Below are positions 8,985-20,093 of a DNA stretch of 64,000 nt, in pieces; the first letter of the stretch is position 1; each line of letters opens with the position of its first letter. Source of the stretch: Methylobacterium currus (GTDB lineage Bacteria > Pseudomonadota > Alphaproteobacteria > Rhizobiales > Beijerinckiaceae); NCBI RefSeq assembly GCF_003058325.1, contig NZ_CP028843.1, positions 2,328,001-2,392,000 of the forward strand, given 5' to 3'. The position numbers and the translations under genes are program-made. The notes under the pieces were generated by a model. The model did no database searches, was not told the origin of the DNA, and was given only the letters and a program-made list of their open reading frames with translations.

Positions 8985-10151
8985 TCAACGAAGCCAACCC
9001 TTCAGCCGCCGCACCGCCTCCCGCGCCTCGGCCTCGCCGCCGGCGAAGGACAGGCGCAGGTGGTGGGCGCCGGCCTCGGGATCGAAGTCGAGGCCGGGCG
9101 TCGCCGCGACGCCGGCCTCGTCGAGCATCCGGCGGCAGAAGCCGATCGAGTCGTTGGTGAGCCGGGCCACGTCGGCATAGAGGTAGAAGGCGCCGTCGGC
9201 CGGGTGCACGTCGCCGAGGCCGAGGCTCGGCAGCTCGCCGAGGAGGAGCGCGCGGGCCCGGGCATAATCGGCCTTCACCGCCTCCAGCTCCTCGGTGGCG
9301 TCGAAGGCGGCGAGGGCCGCCACCTGCGATAGGTAGGGCGCCGAGATGTAGAGGTTCTGCGCCAGGCGCTCGATCGGCCGCACCAGGCCTTCCGGCACCA
9401 CCATCCAGCCGATGCGCCAGCCGGTCATGCAGTAGTATTTCGAGAACGAGTTGATCACGACCGCATCGGGATCGACCGCCAAGGCGGTCGCGGCCGGCAC
9501 GCCGTAGGTGAGGCCGTGATAGATCTCGTCCGAGATGAAGCGCAGGTTCAGCGACCGGCAGGCCTGCGCCAGGGCGCGCAAGGCCGCCTCGTCGATCATC
9601 GTGCCCGACGGGTTGGCGGGGCTCATCACCAGGAGGCCGGAGAGCGGCGCGCTCGCGTGCGCAGCCCGAAGGCTCGCGGCGGTCGGGACGAAGCCGTCCT
9701 CGGCGCGCAAGGTCAGCCCCACCGGCTCGAGGTCGACGGCCTGGAGCACCGAGCGGTAGGCCGGGTAGCCCGGCGCCGCGATGGCGACGCGCCCGCCGGC
9801 ATCGAACAGGCTCAGGAAGGCGAGCACGAAGCCCGCCGAGGAGCCGGTGGTGACCACGACCCGCTCCGGCGCCACCGCCACGCCGTAGGCCTCGGCGTAG
9901 TGGCGGGCGATGCGCTCGCGCAAGGGGGCGATGCCGAGCGCCTCGGTATAGGGGATGCGGCCCGAGGCCAGCGCGTCTTGCGCCGCCGCGATGGCCGGAC
10001 GGGGGGCGGGCGCCGAGGGCTGGCCCACCTCCATATGCACCACGCTGCCGCCCTGCCGCTCCCGCCGCGCCGCGGCGGCGAGCACGTCCATCGCCAGGAA
10101 GGGCGCGACGCGGGCGGCGCGGCGGGAGACGAGGGAAGGAGAATCGGACAT
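8985..10151 (-). CDS. Class I/II pyridoxal-phosphate aminotransferase
   Basis: 388-aa fold-type I aminotransferase. Visible: substrate-loop region HMEVGQPSAPAP, TTGSSAGFVLAF, the Asn/Pro motif SPANPSGTM, SDEIYHGLTYG, and the Schiff-base lysine in INSFSKYYCMTGWRIGW. The C-terminal Arg segment lies near LRLSFAGGE. Related enzymes act on aspartate, alanine or aromatic amino acids, and the sequence does not tell which. Divergent from the ScsC/DsbA-like gene across a 184-bp promoter region. Confidence 0.93.
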   Translation of the reverse strand: MSDSPSLVSRRAARVAPFLAMDVLAAAARRERQGGSVVHMEVGQPSAPAPRPAIAAAQDALASGRIPYTEALGIAPLRERIARHYAEAYGVAVAPERVVVTTGSSAGFVLAFLSLFDAGGRVAIAAPGYPAYRSVLQAVDLEPVGLTLRAEDGFVPTAASLRAAHASAPLSGLLVMSPANPSGTMIDEAALRALAQACRSLNLRFISDEIYHGLTYGVPAATALAVDPDAVVINSFSKYYCMTGWRIGWMVVPEGLVRPIERLAQNLYISAPYLSQVAALAAFDATEELEAVKADYARARALLLGELPSLGLGDVHPADGAFYLYADVARLTNDSIGFCRRMLDEAGVAATPGLDFDPEAGAHHLRLSFAGGEAEAREAVRRLKGWLR

Positions 10152-10335
10152 GATGGGCCTTGGAGCGTTCTTTCAGGTCACGGGCGCGGGTGCGCCCCCG
10201 CACATAGCGGGATTTGCCGGCAATTGCGCCCCGCCACCGGCGCAAGCGTGATTTGACAAGCCTGCCGCGAAACCGCCTAACCGGCGGCTCAAGGAGCGCG
10301 CCAGGATTGTGCGCCACCGACCGTGAACGACCCCG

Positions 10336-11175
10336 ATGAGGACGACGATGCTGCTCCTGCCCCGCCTTCTGCCCGCCCTTGCGCTCGCGGGCCTCGTCGC
10401 CACGGCCGCGCCGACCCGGGCGCAGGCGCCGACGACCACGCCGGCGGCTCCGGGCACGGCGGCGCAAAGTCCCGCGACCTCGGGCGCGATGACCGACGCC
10501 CAGCGCCAGGCGATCGAGAGCGTGGTGCGCGACTACCTGCTGAAGAACCCGGAGGTGCTGCAGGAGGCGATGGCCGAGCTGGAGAAGCGCCAGCAGGAGG
10601 CCCAGAAGGTCGCCCAGGCCAGTGCCCTCAAGGAAACCCGCGACACCCTGCACAACTCGCCGCACGGCTTCGTCGCCGGCAACCCGAACGGCGACGTCAC
10701 CCTGGTCGAGTTCTTCGATTACAATTGCGGCTACTGCAAGCGGGCGCTCACCGACCTGCAGACCCTGATCAAGGGTGATCCTAAGCTGAAGGTCGTCCTG
10801 CGCGACTTCCCCGTGCTCGGGCCCGACTCGCTCGAGGCCAGCAAGGTGGCGCTCGCCGCCAAGCAGCAGCTCAAGGGCGACAAGCTGTTCGACTACCACA
10901 CCCGCCTGCTCGAGAGCCGCGGCCGGGTGAACGGCGAGCGGGCGATCGCGGTGGCCAAGGAGATGGGCCTCGACATCGCCAAGCTCCAGAAGGACATGCA
11001 GGCCCCCGACATCCAGGCGGCGCTGCAGGAGAATGTGGGCTTGGGCGACAAGCTCGGCCTGTCGGGCACCCCGGCCTTCATCATCGGCGACGAGATCATC
11101 CCGGGCGCCGTCGGTGTCGACCCGATCCGCAAGACGGTGGCCGGCGTGCGCCAGTGCGGCCACGCCACCTGCTGA
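10336..11175 (+). CDS. ScsC/DsbA-family periplasmic thiol-disulfide oxidoreductase
   Basis: 279-aa exported thioredoxin-fold protein. Signal peptide at residues 1 to about 31 (cleavage near TRAQA). It is followed by an Ala/Pro/Thr linker and a helical segment [19 protein letters not shown], which resembles the N-terminal oligomerisation helix of ScsC/Com1-type proteins. The catalytic motif is NCGYCKR. The cis-Pro loop is [11 protein letters not shown]. Two extra cysteines occur at the very C-terminus (CGHATC). It should oxidise or isomerise disulfides in the periplasm. It precedes accB-accC with a 167-bp gap. Confidence 0.93.
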   Translation: MRTTMLLLPRLLPALALAGLVATAAPTRAQAPTTTPAAPGTAAQSPATSGAMTDAQRQAIESVVRDYLLKNPEVLQEAMAELEKRQQEAQKVAQASALKETRDTLHNSPHGFVAGNPNGDVTLVEFFDYNCGYCKRALTDLQTLIKGDPKLKVVLRDFPVLGPDSLEASKVALAAKQQLKGDKLFDYHTRLLESRGRVNGERAIAVAKEMGLDIAKLQKDMQAPDIQAALQENVGLGDKLGLSGTPAFIIGDEIIPGAVGVDPIRKTVAGVRQCGHATC

Positions 11176-11342
11176 GCCTCGACGCCTTCGCCCGTCGCGA
11201 CCGGCGCCCCTATCGCGGGCCGGCCGCATGGTCTATGAGGCCCGCCGATCGCCCGCCGGATCGCATGACGCCCCCGCGTCGTCCGGGACACGGGTCCCGG
11301 CGGGTCAACCCCCGCCCTCAACACGATTGCCGAAGACCCGCC

Positions 11343-11834
11343 GTGCCCTCCAACAACAAGCCTGATCCCTTCGACCCCGAGCTCGTGCGCGAGCTGGCGA
11401 CCCTGATCGCCGAGACCGATCTCAGCGAGATCGAGGTCGAGAAGGGCGACCTGCGCATCCGCGTCGCCCGCGAGCGCGCCGTGCAGCAGGTGCAGGTCCC
11501 GGTGGCGGCCGCCGTCGCCCCGCCCCTGCCCGCCGCCGCGATTCCCGCCGCCGCGCCGGTGCCCGCCGCCGACGCCGACCCGAAGGCGCTCGCCGCCCAT
11601 CCGGGCGCGGTGCTCTCGCCGATGGTCGGCACCGCCTACCGCAAGCCCTCGCCGGACGCCAAGACCTTCGTCGAGGTCGGCTCGCGGGTCGAGAGCGGCG
11701 CCCGGGTGCTGCTCGTCGAGGCGATGAAGACCTTCAACGACATCGTGGCGCCGCGCGCCGGCACCGTCACGGCGATCTTCATCGAGGACGGTCAGCCGGT
11801 CGAGTTCGGCGAGCCCCTCCTGCTGATCGAGTGA
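11343..11834 (+). CDS. accB: Acetyl-CoA carboxylase biotin carboxyl carrier protein
   Basis: Carries biotin between the carboxylase and transcarboxylase halves of acetyl-CoA carboxylase (fatty-acid synthesis). 163 aa from a GTG start; the GTG is chosen because the family begins with (M)[22 protein letters not shown] sequence, and the open frame upstream is not conserved-looking. N-terminal helix, Ala/Pro linker (about residues 50-80), then the biotinyl domain with the biotinylation lysine in [10 protein letters not shown] and the 'thumb' region before it. 13 bp upstream of accC, the normal accBC operon. Confidence 0.95.
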   Translation: MPSNNKPDPFDPELVRELATLIAETDLSEIEVEKGDLRIRVARERAVQQVQVPVAAAVAPPLPAAAIPAAAPVPAADADPKALAAHPGAVLSPMVGTAYRKPSPDAKTFVEVGSRVESGARVLLVEAMKTFNDIVAPRAGTVTAIFIEDGQPVEFGEPLLLIE

Positions 11835-11847
11835 CCTTAGGGGCCCC

Positions 11848-13203
<1,356 letters not shown>

Positions 13204-13230
13204 CGCCCGCGCAGGCGGCTGGACCGTCGC

Positions 13231-13254
13231 AAGGGGCGCCGCGTGGCGCCCCTT
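13231..13254 (+). terminator. Stem-loop after accC
   Basis: 10-bp stem (13231-13240 with 13245-13254) with GCGT loop, 28 bp after the accC stop. Only three T residues at its 3' side, so a weak or factor-assisted terminator. Confidence 0.5.
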
Positions 13255-13460
13255 TGCATGTCCGGACGCGCTTGTCCGGGTGCGGCACCGCAGCAATCGA
13301 TCGGGCGCGATATTTTTGGAAGCGGCGCGGAACAGCGCGGCTTCCCAAGGGTTCTCTCGGCAACAGCGGCAAGGACAGGTCGGTCAGGCATTGCGTCAGG
13401 CAGCTGACGGGACCGATCGAGGCCGCGACAATTCCAACCACAACCGAGAGAGATCTGACG

Positions 13461-13748
13461 ATGCGCGTGCTCAAGCTCGCCGCCGTGGCCGCCCTCCTGG
13501 CCACTCCCGCCCTCGCCCAGACCCCTGGCTATGATGCTCCGGCCTCTCGGGGCCCGGTCGCCCCGGTCGTCGACCCGCTCACCACCGGCACCGTGGTCGC
13601 CCCCGTCCCGGCCGGTCCGGGCCCGGTCGGCGGCGTCGGTCAGTCGACCTACGAGACCCAGGTCGATTCGGCCAAGGGCGGCAACGCCGCGATGCCGAGC
13701 CGCCTGAACCCGAACCTCGGCAACACCGCGGGCGGACCGGCGAACTGA
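13461..13748 (+). CDS. Small secreted Pro/Gly-rich protein of unknown function
   Basis: 95-aa protein with a clear Sec signal peptide ([20 protein letters not shown], cleavage after ALA). The mature part is low-complexity, rich in Pro, Gly, Val and Thr ([27 protein letters not shown]) and ends in an Asn/Gly-rich stretch. No cysteines or known domain. GAGAGA ribosome-binding site about 10 nt before the ATG. Flanked on both sides by stem-loops, so it is probably a monocistron. Such short exported proteins are common in Methylobacterium; function not assignable. Confidence 0.8.
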   Translation: MRVLKLAAVAALLATPALAQTPGYDAPASRGPVAPVVDPLTTGTVVAPVPAGPGPVGGVGQSTYETQVDSAKGGNAAMPSRLNPNLGNTAGGPAN

Positions 13749-13770
13749 GCCGAGGCGACGCCCTGCGATC

Positions 13771-13805
13771 GAAACGGTCCGCGGCCCAGAGCCGCGGGCC
13801 GTTTC
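13771..13805 (+). terminator. Stem-loop terminator after small secreted protein
   Basis: 15-bp stem (13771-13785 with 13791-13805) with one G-U pair and a 5-nt loop (CCAGA). Little T-run follows (TCGTCG). Confidence 0.6.
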
Positions 13806-13866
13806 TCGTCGCGGCAGGCCGCGTGCCCTATCTTGGCCAAGGCTCGATCTTTGCCAAGGCTCGGCC

Positions 13867-14577
13867 ATGGGGGAGAAACGCTTCCCCGCCCTGTCCCGCC
13901 CGGAACCTCTGTCGATGCACGGCAGCCTGAACGTCGAGATCACCGCCGAGATCCTGCTCAAGGCCTACGCGGCCGGTATCTTCCCGATGGCGGAGGATGC
14001 GGATGACCCGACCCTGTACTGGGTCGAGCCGAAGGAGCGGGGCATCCTGCCCCTCGACCGCTTCCATCTCGGCCATCGCCTCGCCCGCACGGTGCGCAAC
14101 GGCGGCTTCGAGGTGGTGACCGACCGCGACTTCGATGCGGTGATCGAGGGCTGCGCCGCGCCGCGGCGGGACAGCGACCGCACCTGGATCAATGCGCGCA
14201 TCCGCGCCCTCTACGGCGAATTGTTCGATCTCGGCCATTGCCACACCGTCGAGGTCTATGCCGGCGAGCCCCGCATCCTGGTCGGCGGGCTCTACGGGGT
14301 CTCCCTCGGCGCGGCGTTCTTCGGCGAGAGCATGTTCCACGTCGCCCGGGACGCCTCGAAGGTGGCACTGGTGCACCTCGCCGCCCGGCTGAAGCGCGGC
14401 GGCTACACCCTGCTCGACGCCCAGTTCGTCACCAGCCACCTCGCCCAGTTCGGGGCCGAGGAGGTGCCGCGCCACGTCTACAAGGCGATGCTGCGCGCCG
14501 CGATCGACCGGCCGGCGCAGTGGGACAGCGCGCCGCTCACCGGGTCCGAGGCGGTCGCGGCCCTCGGCCTGACCTGA
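13867..14577 (+). CDS. aat: Leucyl/phenylalanyl-tRNA-protein transferase
   Basis: N-end-rule enzyme that adds Leu or Phe from aminoacyl-tRNA to proteins with N-terminal Lys or Arg, marking them for ClpS/ClpAP. 236 aa. The family core is complete: [25 protein letters not shown], the RTWIN motif, [35 protein letters not shown] and [16 protein letters not shown]. The first 18 or so residues before MHGSLNV may not all be translated. A start at the second ATG (13915) would also fit, since many homologues begin there. Confidence 0.95.
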   Translation: MGEKRFPALSRPEPLSMHGSLNVEITAEILLKAYAAGIFPMAEDADDPTLYWVEPKERGILPLDRFHLGHRLARTVRNGGFEVVTDRDFDAVIEGCAAPRRDSDRTWINARIRALYGELFDLGHCHTVEVYAGEPRILVGGLYGVSLGAAFFGESMFHVARDASKVALVHLAARLKRGGYTLLDAQFVTSHLAQFGAEEVPRHVYKAMLRAAIDRPAQWDSAPLTGSEAVAALGLT

Positions 14578-14728
14578 CCGCATCGGGCCACCCTCGGCAA
14601 GTCGAAGACCCGGGAATATCAAGCAGTTCCGATTGCCGGATCTTCCCGCGCAAAGTCTCCCCGGCTTCTCCGATTGTTGCCATGAGGTCACGACCAGCGA
14701 GGTTCGGGCGCCAACTCTGCCTCAGAAC

Positions 14729-14742
14729 TGCCCGATCGGGCA
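14729..14742. promoter_or_regulatory. Perfect 14-bp palindrome upstream of the TonB receptor
   Basis: TGCCCGATCGGGCA, about 100 bp before the receptor start at 14845 and within a 267-bp gene-free region. It is embedded between an inverted pair GGCGCCAAC (14707-14715) and GTTGGCGCC (14801-14809). Candidate operator; no matching regulator is known from the sequence. Confidence 0.35.
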
Positions 14743-14844
14743 ATGCCCTGTCAGGCGGGATTGCGGCGGAACGGTGAAGCTCGCTATCTCTCCTACCCAG
14801 GTTGGCGCCGGGCAGCGCCACAACAGCGAGTTGGGTGGGGGAAC

Positions 14845-17319
14845 ATGTCGGGCATGACGGCGTCGCGCTGGGGGCTTCTGGTCACGACCGCTCTCGTCTC
14901 GGCCGGGCTGATCGCGCCGGCGGCGGCGCAAGAGACCATCGCCCTGGAGACGATCGACGTGGTACCGGTGACGCCGGTGGCCGGTGCGGGCGGTACCGGG
15001 CGCTCGGCCACGGGCGAGCGGATCGGCGGCGGCGGCGCCCTGCCGCTCGCCAAGGTGCCGTTCACCGTCGAGACCGTGACGGCCAGGATGCTCGAGCAGG
15101 ACCGCGCCACCCTCGACCCCACCTTCACGCTGGCCCGCACCACCCCGGGCGTGAGCCTCTCCGACGGCCAAGGCAACAGCTTCCGCCAGACCCTGACCTA
15201 TCGCGGCTTCGACGCCTCGCCGCTGCTCGGCGCGCCGCAGGGGCTCGCCGTCTACCAGAACGGCACCCGCATCAACGAGGCCTTCGGCGACGTGGTGAAC
15301 TGGGACCTGATTCCCCAGGTCGCGATCAACCGCATCGACATCGTCACCGGCAACCCGATCTTCGGCCTCAACGCGCTCGGCGGCGCGGTCAATATCGAGA
15401 TGAAGAACGGCTTCACCTGGCAGGGCAAGGAAGTCTCGGTGATGGGCGGCTCGGACGGCCGCATCCTGGGCACGCTCCAGTACGGCGAGGTGATCGGCCC
15501 CTGGAGCTTCTACTTTGCCGGCGAGGGCCTGCGCGATGCCGGCTGGCGCTACCAGTCGCCCTCGGAGATCGGCCGGGTCTACGCCGATATCGGCCACCGC
15601 AGCCTCGATTCCGAGTTTCACATCATCGCCTCGGGCGCCAAGACCTATTTCGGCGCCGCCGCGGCCTCGCCCGTCGACTTCACCCGCGACAACCAGCGGG
15701 CGATCTTCACCTACCCGCAATCGATCGACACCGAGGTCGGCCAGATCCAGGTCACCGGCAAGGTCGCCGTGTCGCCGACCTGGGAACTCTCGGGCAACGC
15801 CTATGTGCGCCGCCTCAGCCAATTCGTGATCGACGGCAACGACGGCAATTTCGAGAATTGCAGCTCGCGCTCGAACTTCCGCGGCTTCCTGTGCTTCGAG
15901 GATGACGGGTTCTCGGCCGCACCCGGCCAGACCCAGGCGCAGTTCCGCAACCAGTTCCTGATCCTCGGGCCGCAGAACCAGCGGATCCCGTTCCGGGCCG
16001 GCGTGCCCTACGGCACGATCGACACCGTCCGGACCGAGGCGACCGGCTATGGCGGCACGCTCCAGGCCACCAACCGCGACCGGATCTTCGACCGCCCGAA
16101 CACCTTCATCGTCGGCGGCAGCATCGACGTCGCGAATTACAGCTTCAAGTCGTCGAGCACGCTCGGCGTCATCAATCCGGATCTCAGCGTCACGACGGAT
16201 CCGCTCAACCCGACCTACGGCAATATTCCGGGCCTCGGCACCGGCCCGATCCGCACGGCGGCGGCGCTCGGCATCGCGCCGAGCCAGGTCACCGGCTCGA
16301 ACCTCTATATGGGCCTCTATGCCCTCGACACGTTCGACGTCACCGACCGGCTCTCGCTCACCGCCGGCGCGCGGCTGAACTTCGCCCGCATCACCACCCA
16401 GGACCTCACCGGCTTCTCGCCCGACGTCACCGGCACGCATTACTTCAGCCGGATCAACCCGGTCGCCGGCCTGACCTACCGGTTCACCGACGGGCTGAGC
16501 CTCTATGGCGGCTATTCCGAGTCGAACCGGGCGCCGACGCCGCTCGAACTGGCCTGCGCCAATCCGAACCGGCCCTGCCTGCTGCCGAACTCCCTCGTCG
16601 CCGATCCGCCGCTCAAGCAGGTGGAGGCCCGCACCTACGAGGTCGGCATCCGCGGCTCGGTGCCGAACTTCTACGAGGACGGCCTGCTCACCTACAAGCT
16701 CGGCGCCTTCCGCACCGACCTCACCAACGACATCCTCCAGGTCGCGGTGCCCGGCAATGCGGCGCGCGGCTACTTCGTCAACGTGCCGGCCACCCGGCGC
16801 CAGGGCATCGAGGCCGCGGCCGAGTACACCACCGGGCGCCTGAGCCTCTACGCCAACTACGCGCTGATCGACGCCACCTTCCAGTTCCGCGGCGACCTGT
16901 CGTCGCCCAACAACCCGCTCGCCGATGACGGGCTCATCACCGTGCGCCCGGGCAACAAGGTGCCGCTGGTGCCCGATCACCAGATCAAGGCCGGCTTCGA
17001 CTACGCCATCACGCCGCAATGGCGCTTCGGCATGAACATGCAGGCCTTCTCGTCGTCCTATTTCCGCGGCGACGAGTCGAACCTCAACCGCAAGTTGCCG
17101 GCCTACTTCACCGCCAACCTCAACACCAGCTTCCAGCTGACGCCGACCGTGCAGATCTTCGGCCTGGTGACCAACCTGTTCAACAACCGGTACGCCAATT
17201 TCGGCACCTTCCTGGAGCGCGATACCGCCTTCGCCGGGCGCTACGTGCTGAACGACCCCCGCACCACCACCCTGGTGCAGCCGCTCTCGGTCTATGGCGG
17301 CGTGCGGATGACCTGGTAG
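14845..17319 (+). CDS. TonB-dependent outer-membrane receptor
   Basis: 824-aa outer-membrane transporter powered by TonB-ExbBD. Signal peptide ending near APAAAQE, then the TonB-box region (TIALETIDVVPV). Plug domain at about residues 65-200 (LSDGQGNSFRQTLTYRGFDAS, INRIDIVTGNPIFGLNALGGAVNIEMK). The 22-strand barrel follows to a C-terminal SVYGGVRMTW, whose final aromatic residue is the usual BAM signal. Ligand not evident. Homologues of this form are often annotated as siderophore or organometal receptors. The ATG at 14845 gives a proper signal peptide. Monocistronic, with a strong terminator. Confidence 0.94.
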   Translation: MSGMTASRWGLLVTTALVSAGLIAPAAAQETIALETIDVVPVTPVAGAGGTGRSATGERIGGGGALPLAKVPFTVETVTARMLEQDRATLDPTFTLARTTPGVSLSDGQGNSFRQTLTYRGFDASPLLGAPQGLAVYQNGTRINEAFGDVVNWDLIPQVAINRIDIVTGNPIFGLNALGGAVNIEMKNGFTWQGKEVSVMGGSDGRILGTLQYGEVIGPWSFYFAGEGLRDAGWRYQSPSEIGRVYADIGHRSLDSEFHIIASGAKTYFGAAAASPVDFTRDNQRAIFTYPQSIDTEVGQIQVTGKVAVSPTWELSGNAYVRRLSQFVIDGNDGNFENCSSRSNFRGFLCFEDDGFSAAPGQTQAQFRNQFLILGPQNQRIPFRAGVPYGTIDTVRTEATGYGGTLQATNRDRIFDRPNTFIVGGSIDVANYSFKSSSTLGVINPDLSVTTDPLNPTYGNIPGLGTGPIRTAAALGIAPSQVTGSNLYMGLYALDTFDVTDRLSLTAGARLNFARITTQDLTGFSPDVTGTHYFSRINPVAGLTYRFTDGLSLYGGYSESNRAPTPLELACANPNRPCLLPNSLVADPPLKQVEARTYEVGIRGSVPNFYEDGLLTYKLGAFRTDLTNDILQVAVPGNAARGYFVNVPATRRQGIEAAAEYTTGRLSLYANYALIDATFQFRGDLSSPNNPLADDGLITVRPGNKVPLVPDHQIKAGFDYAITPQWRFGMNMQAFSSSYFRGDESNLNRKLPAYFTANLNTSFQLTPTVQIFGLVTNLFNNRYANFGTFLERDTAFAGRYVLNDPRTTTLVQPLSVYGGVRMTW

Positions 17320-17378
17320 GCGGGCCACGCGCACCCGCCGAGGCCGGCGCAGGTCAGGCACGGCCCGGCACCGACCCT

Positions 17379-17421
17379 GAACGGAGCCCGATCGCGATGC
17401 GATCGGGCTCCGTTCGTTTTT
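17379..17421 (+). terminator. Intrinsic terminator of the TonB receptor gene
   Basis: Perfect 17-bp stem (17379-17395 with 17399-17415), 3-nt loop GAT, followed by GTTTTTC. It isolates the downstream toxin-like cluster from the receptor. Confidence 0.9.
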
Positions 17422-17675
17422 CGGGCCCTGCCATCCTGCGTCCCGGAGCGGTCGTGCGGGGGCCCCGCGGCCGCGCGGACCGACGCCCCCGGCCGGTCCG
17501 GCCGGCATGACGTGATTTGTCGGCTCAGTTCCGATCCGCGCCCGAGAGTCAATATGTCCGTATTTTTCAGCGCGGAAAAATCAATTCCAAATATCTAATA
17601 ACTTATCTCTCGTTCTCATCGGCGAATCATCTTAGATGATGCCGGCGCGATCATCGCGCTTTGCAGAGATTTACC

Positions 17676-18815
17676 ATGGCCAAGACAGTCGCTCAGATCA
17701 TTGATCTTGCCAGCGCAATGAACAATCCGCTTCGGCCGGACGATATCCAGACCGAGCTGAACGGTGTCGCCGGCGCCCTGGTGATGTTGCAGACCTACGC
17801 CACGCAGACGGCGCAGCAGGCCGACCTTGATCCGAGAGCGATCGGCGAGGCCGGCGCAGGGCTGATGCCGAAGCTCATCCAGCACCAGAAATCCGCGAAG
17901 CGGAACGCCGACCTGCTGCTGCGGACGCTCGCGCCGGAGCTCATCGTGGGGCTGACCGACGTGATCGCGTATTGCAGCATGGTGCAGTCGTTCGGTGATG
18001 CGATGCTGCCGCTGATCCATTCGGTGCCCGAGAAGCCGACTGCCCGCGAGCAGGTCCAGGCGCTCCTCGCCCAGCTCGATCACGATGCCGGCACCCGGGC
18101 CGCGAAGTCGCGGGCCCTGACCGCCAAGCTCGTGACCGCGCTCGATCAGGTCCGCACCGATGCCAAGAACCTGGCCGACGATCACGCCGAGGCGCAACGC
18201 GTGATCGGCGCCGACGGCGAGGCGCAGGCCGAGGTGCAGCGGGAGATCGCCGATCTGCGACGCAAGATCAGTGGCGAGATCGCCGGCGTCGTGATCTCGG
18301 CCCTCGTGACGACGGCCGGCTTCGTCGCGATCGGGGTCGGCGCCCTGGCCACCCTGCCCTCCGGCTTCACCAGCGAGGGGGTCGTCCTGGCCGGGATCGG
18401 CGTCGCGGCAGGCGGCATCGCGGGGCTCGCCGCTGCATCGGCCTCCCTGGCGAGCGACAACGGATCCCTCGCCGACCTCTACCAGCGGTCGGCGGCACTC
18501 AGCCTGACCCTGACCCTCGTCGGCTCCATCGAGGCGCAGGTCGAGGCGGTCGCGACGGCGGCGGACGAGACAAAGGCGGCTCTCGCGTCGCTGACCACCG
18601 AATGGGGCTCGATCCAGGCGGGCATCGCCAGCTTCCGGCGGGACGTCGCACAGGCCTCGGACGCCAGCGACGCGGCGCATCTCACCGCGGCGCTCCACCT
18701 CGCCCAGCGCGACTGGGCCACGATCAGCAAGCAGGCGCAGGGTCTGCTCTCGCGCATCGTCGAGCTGGCGCCCCGGTCGGTGGACCACGTCGGCACGATG
18801 AGCACGGCCGCCTGA
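17676..18815 (+). CDS. Alpha-helical pore-forming toxin-like protein, component 1 (HBL/NHE/Ahl type)
   Basis: 379 aa, almost wholly helical. A long N-terminal helical bundle (residues 1-195, with a Gln/Ala-rich coiled coil from about 130) precedes a hydrophobic hairpin at about residues 200-255 (GVVISALVTTAGFVAIGVGALA, then GVVLAGIGVAAGGIAGLAA separated by a short polar turn). A second helical coil region runs to the end. This coil-hydrophobic head-coil layout is that of the ClyA/HBL superfamily. No signal peptide, as in many of these toxins. First of three similar genes (next starts 41 bp on). Assigned by architecture, not by a catalytic motif. ATG at 17676 preferred to the upstream TTG. Confidence 0.75.
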   Translation: MAKTVAQIIDLASAMNNPLRPDDIQTELNGVAGALVMLQTYATQTAQQADLDPRAIGEAGAGLMPKLIQHQKSAKRNADLLLRTLAPELIVGLTDVIAYCSMVQSFGDAMLPLIHSVPEKPTAREQVQALLAQLDHDAGTRAAKSRALTAKLVTALDQVRTDAKNLADDHAEAQRVIGADGEAQAEVQREIADLRRKISGEIAGVVISALVTTAGFVAIGVGALATLPSGFTSEGVVLAGIGVAAGGIAGLAAASASLASDNGSLADLYQRSAALSLTLTLVGSIEAQVEAVATAADETKAALASLTTEWGSIQAGIASFRRDVAQASDASDAAHLTAALHLAQRDWATISKQAQGLLSRIVELAPRSVDHVGTMSTAA

Positions 18816-18856
18816 TTTTCCGCGATCTCGTCACGACAGCAGACAGGAACCGCTCC

Positions 18857-20017
18857 ATGTCCACGATCAGCAACATCCGGACCCTCGCCAGCATGGACAG
18901 CAAGTCCATCGGCAATCTCGGCGACACCGTCACGAGGTCCGCCTCCTCCGGGCTGCTGGTGCAGACCTACTGCACGCAGGTGGCGCAGCAGCCGGCCATC
19001 GTGATCCCGGCTTCGGTCGCCTCGAGGCTGCCGCCGGTCGGCAAGCAGCTTGAAACCGCTCAAGGCAATGCCAGCAACTACCTGAAGGTCGTCCAACCCA
19101 AGATCATCTCGGTGGTGACCGATGTCGGCGGCTACGCACAGGAATTCGCTGCGTTCAACACGATGATCACCGGCAAGATCGACGACTGGAAGGGCGGATC
19201 GAGCCAGGCCAAGGCCGACGCGCTGGCGCTGCTGCAGCAGCTGCAATCGGACCTCGACAAGAAGGTGACCAACGTCAACGGGGTACGGACGTCGCTGGAC
19301 GATTTCCGGACCAAGCTCAACACCGATATCTCGAACTTCAACACCGCCGCCCAGCAGGCCTCGCTGGTCATCCAGGGCAGCACCGGCGCGATCGCCGAGC
19401 TCAACGACCAGATCGACAGCCTCAACAGCAAGATCGGCGGCGCCGCGGCCGGCATCGCGATCAGTGGCCTGGTGATGATCGGGGGTGGCCTGATGATCGC
19501 CGCGGGGGCCATCGCGTCGTTCCTCACCGCCGGTGCCAGCACGCCCCTCGTCCTCGCCGGCGTCGGGGTGGTGGCCCTCGGTGGCGCCGGCTTGACCGCC
19601 TCGTCGGTCGTCCTCGCCAAGCTGATCGAGGCCAAGTCCGGCCTGCTCACCCAGAAGTCGCAGCTCGAAGGCACCGTGACGTTCCTGACGGATTTCAAGA
19701 GCACGATGGGAACCCTCGGGTCCTCGGCTACCACCGCCGCACAGGAACTCACCAACATGAAGAACGCCTGGGACATCCTGGGCGGCAACCTCGGCAACGT
19801 CGTGGGCTCGATCCAGAACGCGAGCACCTTCTCCGACCTGCCGATCGTGGTGCAGGCCTACCTCAACACCTCCGCGTCGCAGTGGACGACGGTGCTGGGC
19901 AACGTCACCACCATCCAGAAGCAGATGTCGGGCGTGAAGTCCGTCAAGGTGGAGGGCAACCAGGCCGGCATGGGCACGCTCGATCTCAGCGCTCTGCAGA
20001 AGCTGCGCGCCGCCTGA
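18857..20017 (+). CDS. Alpha-helical pore-forming toxin-like protein, component 2 (HBL/NHE/Ahl type)
   Basis: 386 aa. The best match in the group to the HBL/NHE enterotoxin fold. An N-terminal segment (LLVQTYCTQVAQQPAI) is followed by long helices with repeated Asn/Asp/Gln spacing, a hydrophobic head at about residues 193-254 (two Gly/Ala/Ile-rich stretches joined by TAGASTP), and a C-terminal helical pair (SQLEGTVTFLTDFKSTM onward). The phrase LVQTY-Q recurs near the start of component 1 (VMLQTYATQTAQQ), so the two genes are probably paralogous. Ribosome-binding site CAGGAAC before the ATG. It should insert into a target membrane together with the other two components. Confidence 0.8.
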   Translation: MSTISNIRTLASMDSKSIGNLGDTVTRSASSGLLVQTYCTQVAQQPAIVIPASVASRLPPVGKQLETAQGNASNYLKVVQPKIISVVTDVGGYAQEFAAFNTMITGKIDDWKGGSSQAKADALALLQQLQSDLDKKVTNVNGVRTSLDDFRTKLNTDISNFNTAAQQASLVIQGSTGAIAELNDQIDSLNSKIGGAAAGIAISGLVMIGGGLMIAAGAIASFLTAGASTPLVLAGVGVVALGGAGLTASSVVLAKLIEAKSGLLTQKSQLEGTVTFLTDFKSTMGTLGSSATTAAQELTNMKNAWDILGGNLGNVVGSIQNASTFSDLPIVVQAYLNTSASQWTTVLGNVTTIQKQMSGVKSVKVEGNQAGMGTLDLSALQKLRAA

Positions 20018-20093
20018 CGGCGGCCTCCGGCCGGCGCCCGGGAGGGCGCCGGCCTCTGCGAGACCCAGCAGCATCCCCGGTTCAGGAGCCCCG

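Noticed and set aside
14578..14844. Cobalamin or TPP riboswitch before the TonB receptor
   Set aside because: No GCCACTG B12 box, no CTGAGA-type TPP core; only DNA dyads are seen.
14722..17508. Long open frame on the minus strand opposite the TonB receptor
   Set aside because: Shadow frame; it would cross a strong terminator and the receptor's conserved plug and barrel sequence is on the plus strand.
17616..18788. Minus-strand open frame opposite toxin-like component 1
   Set aside because: No ribosome-binding site or motif; the plus-strand product has a coherent helical toxin layout shared with its neighbour.
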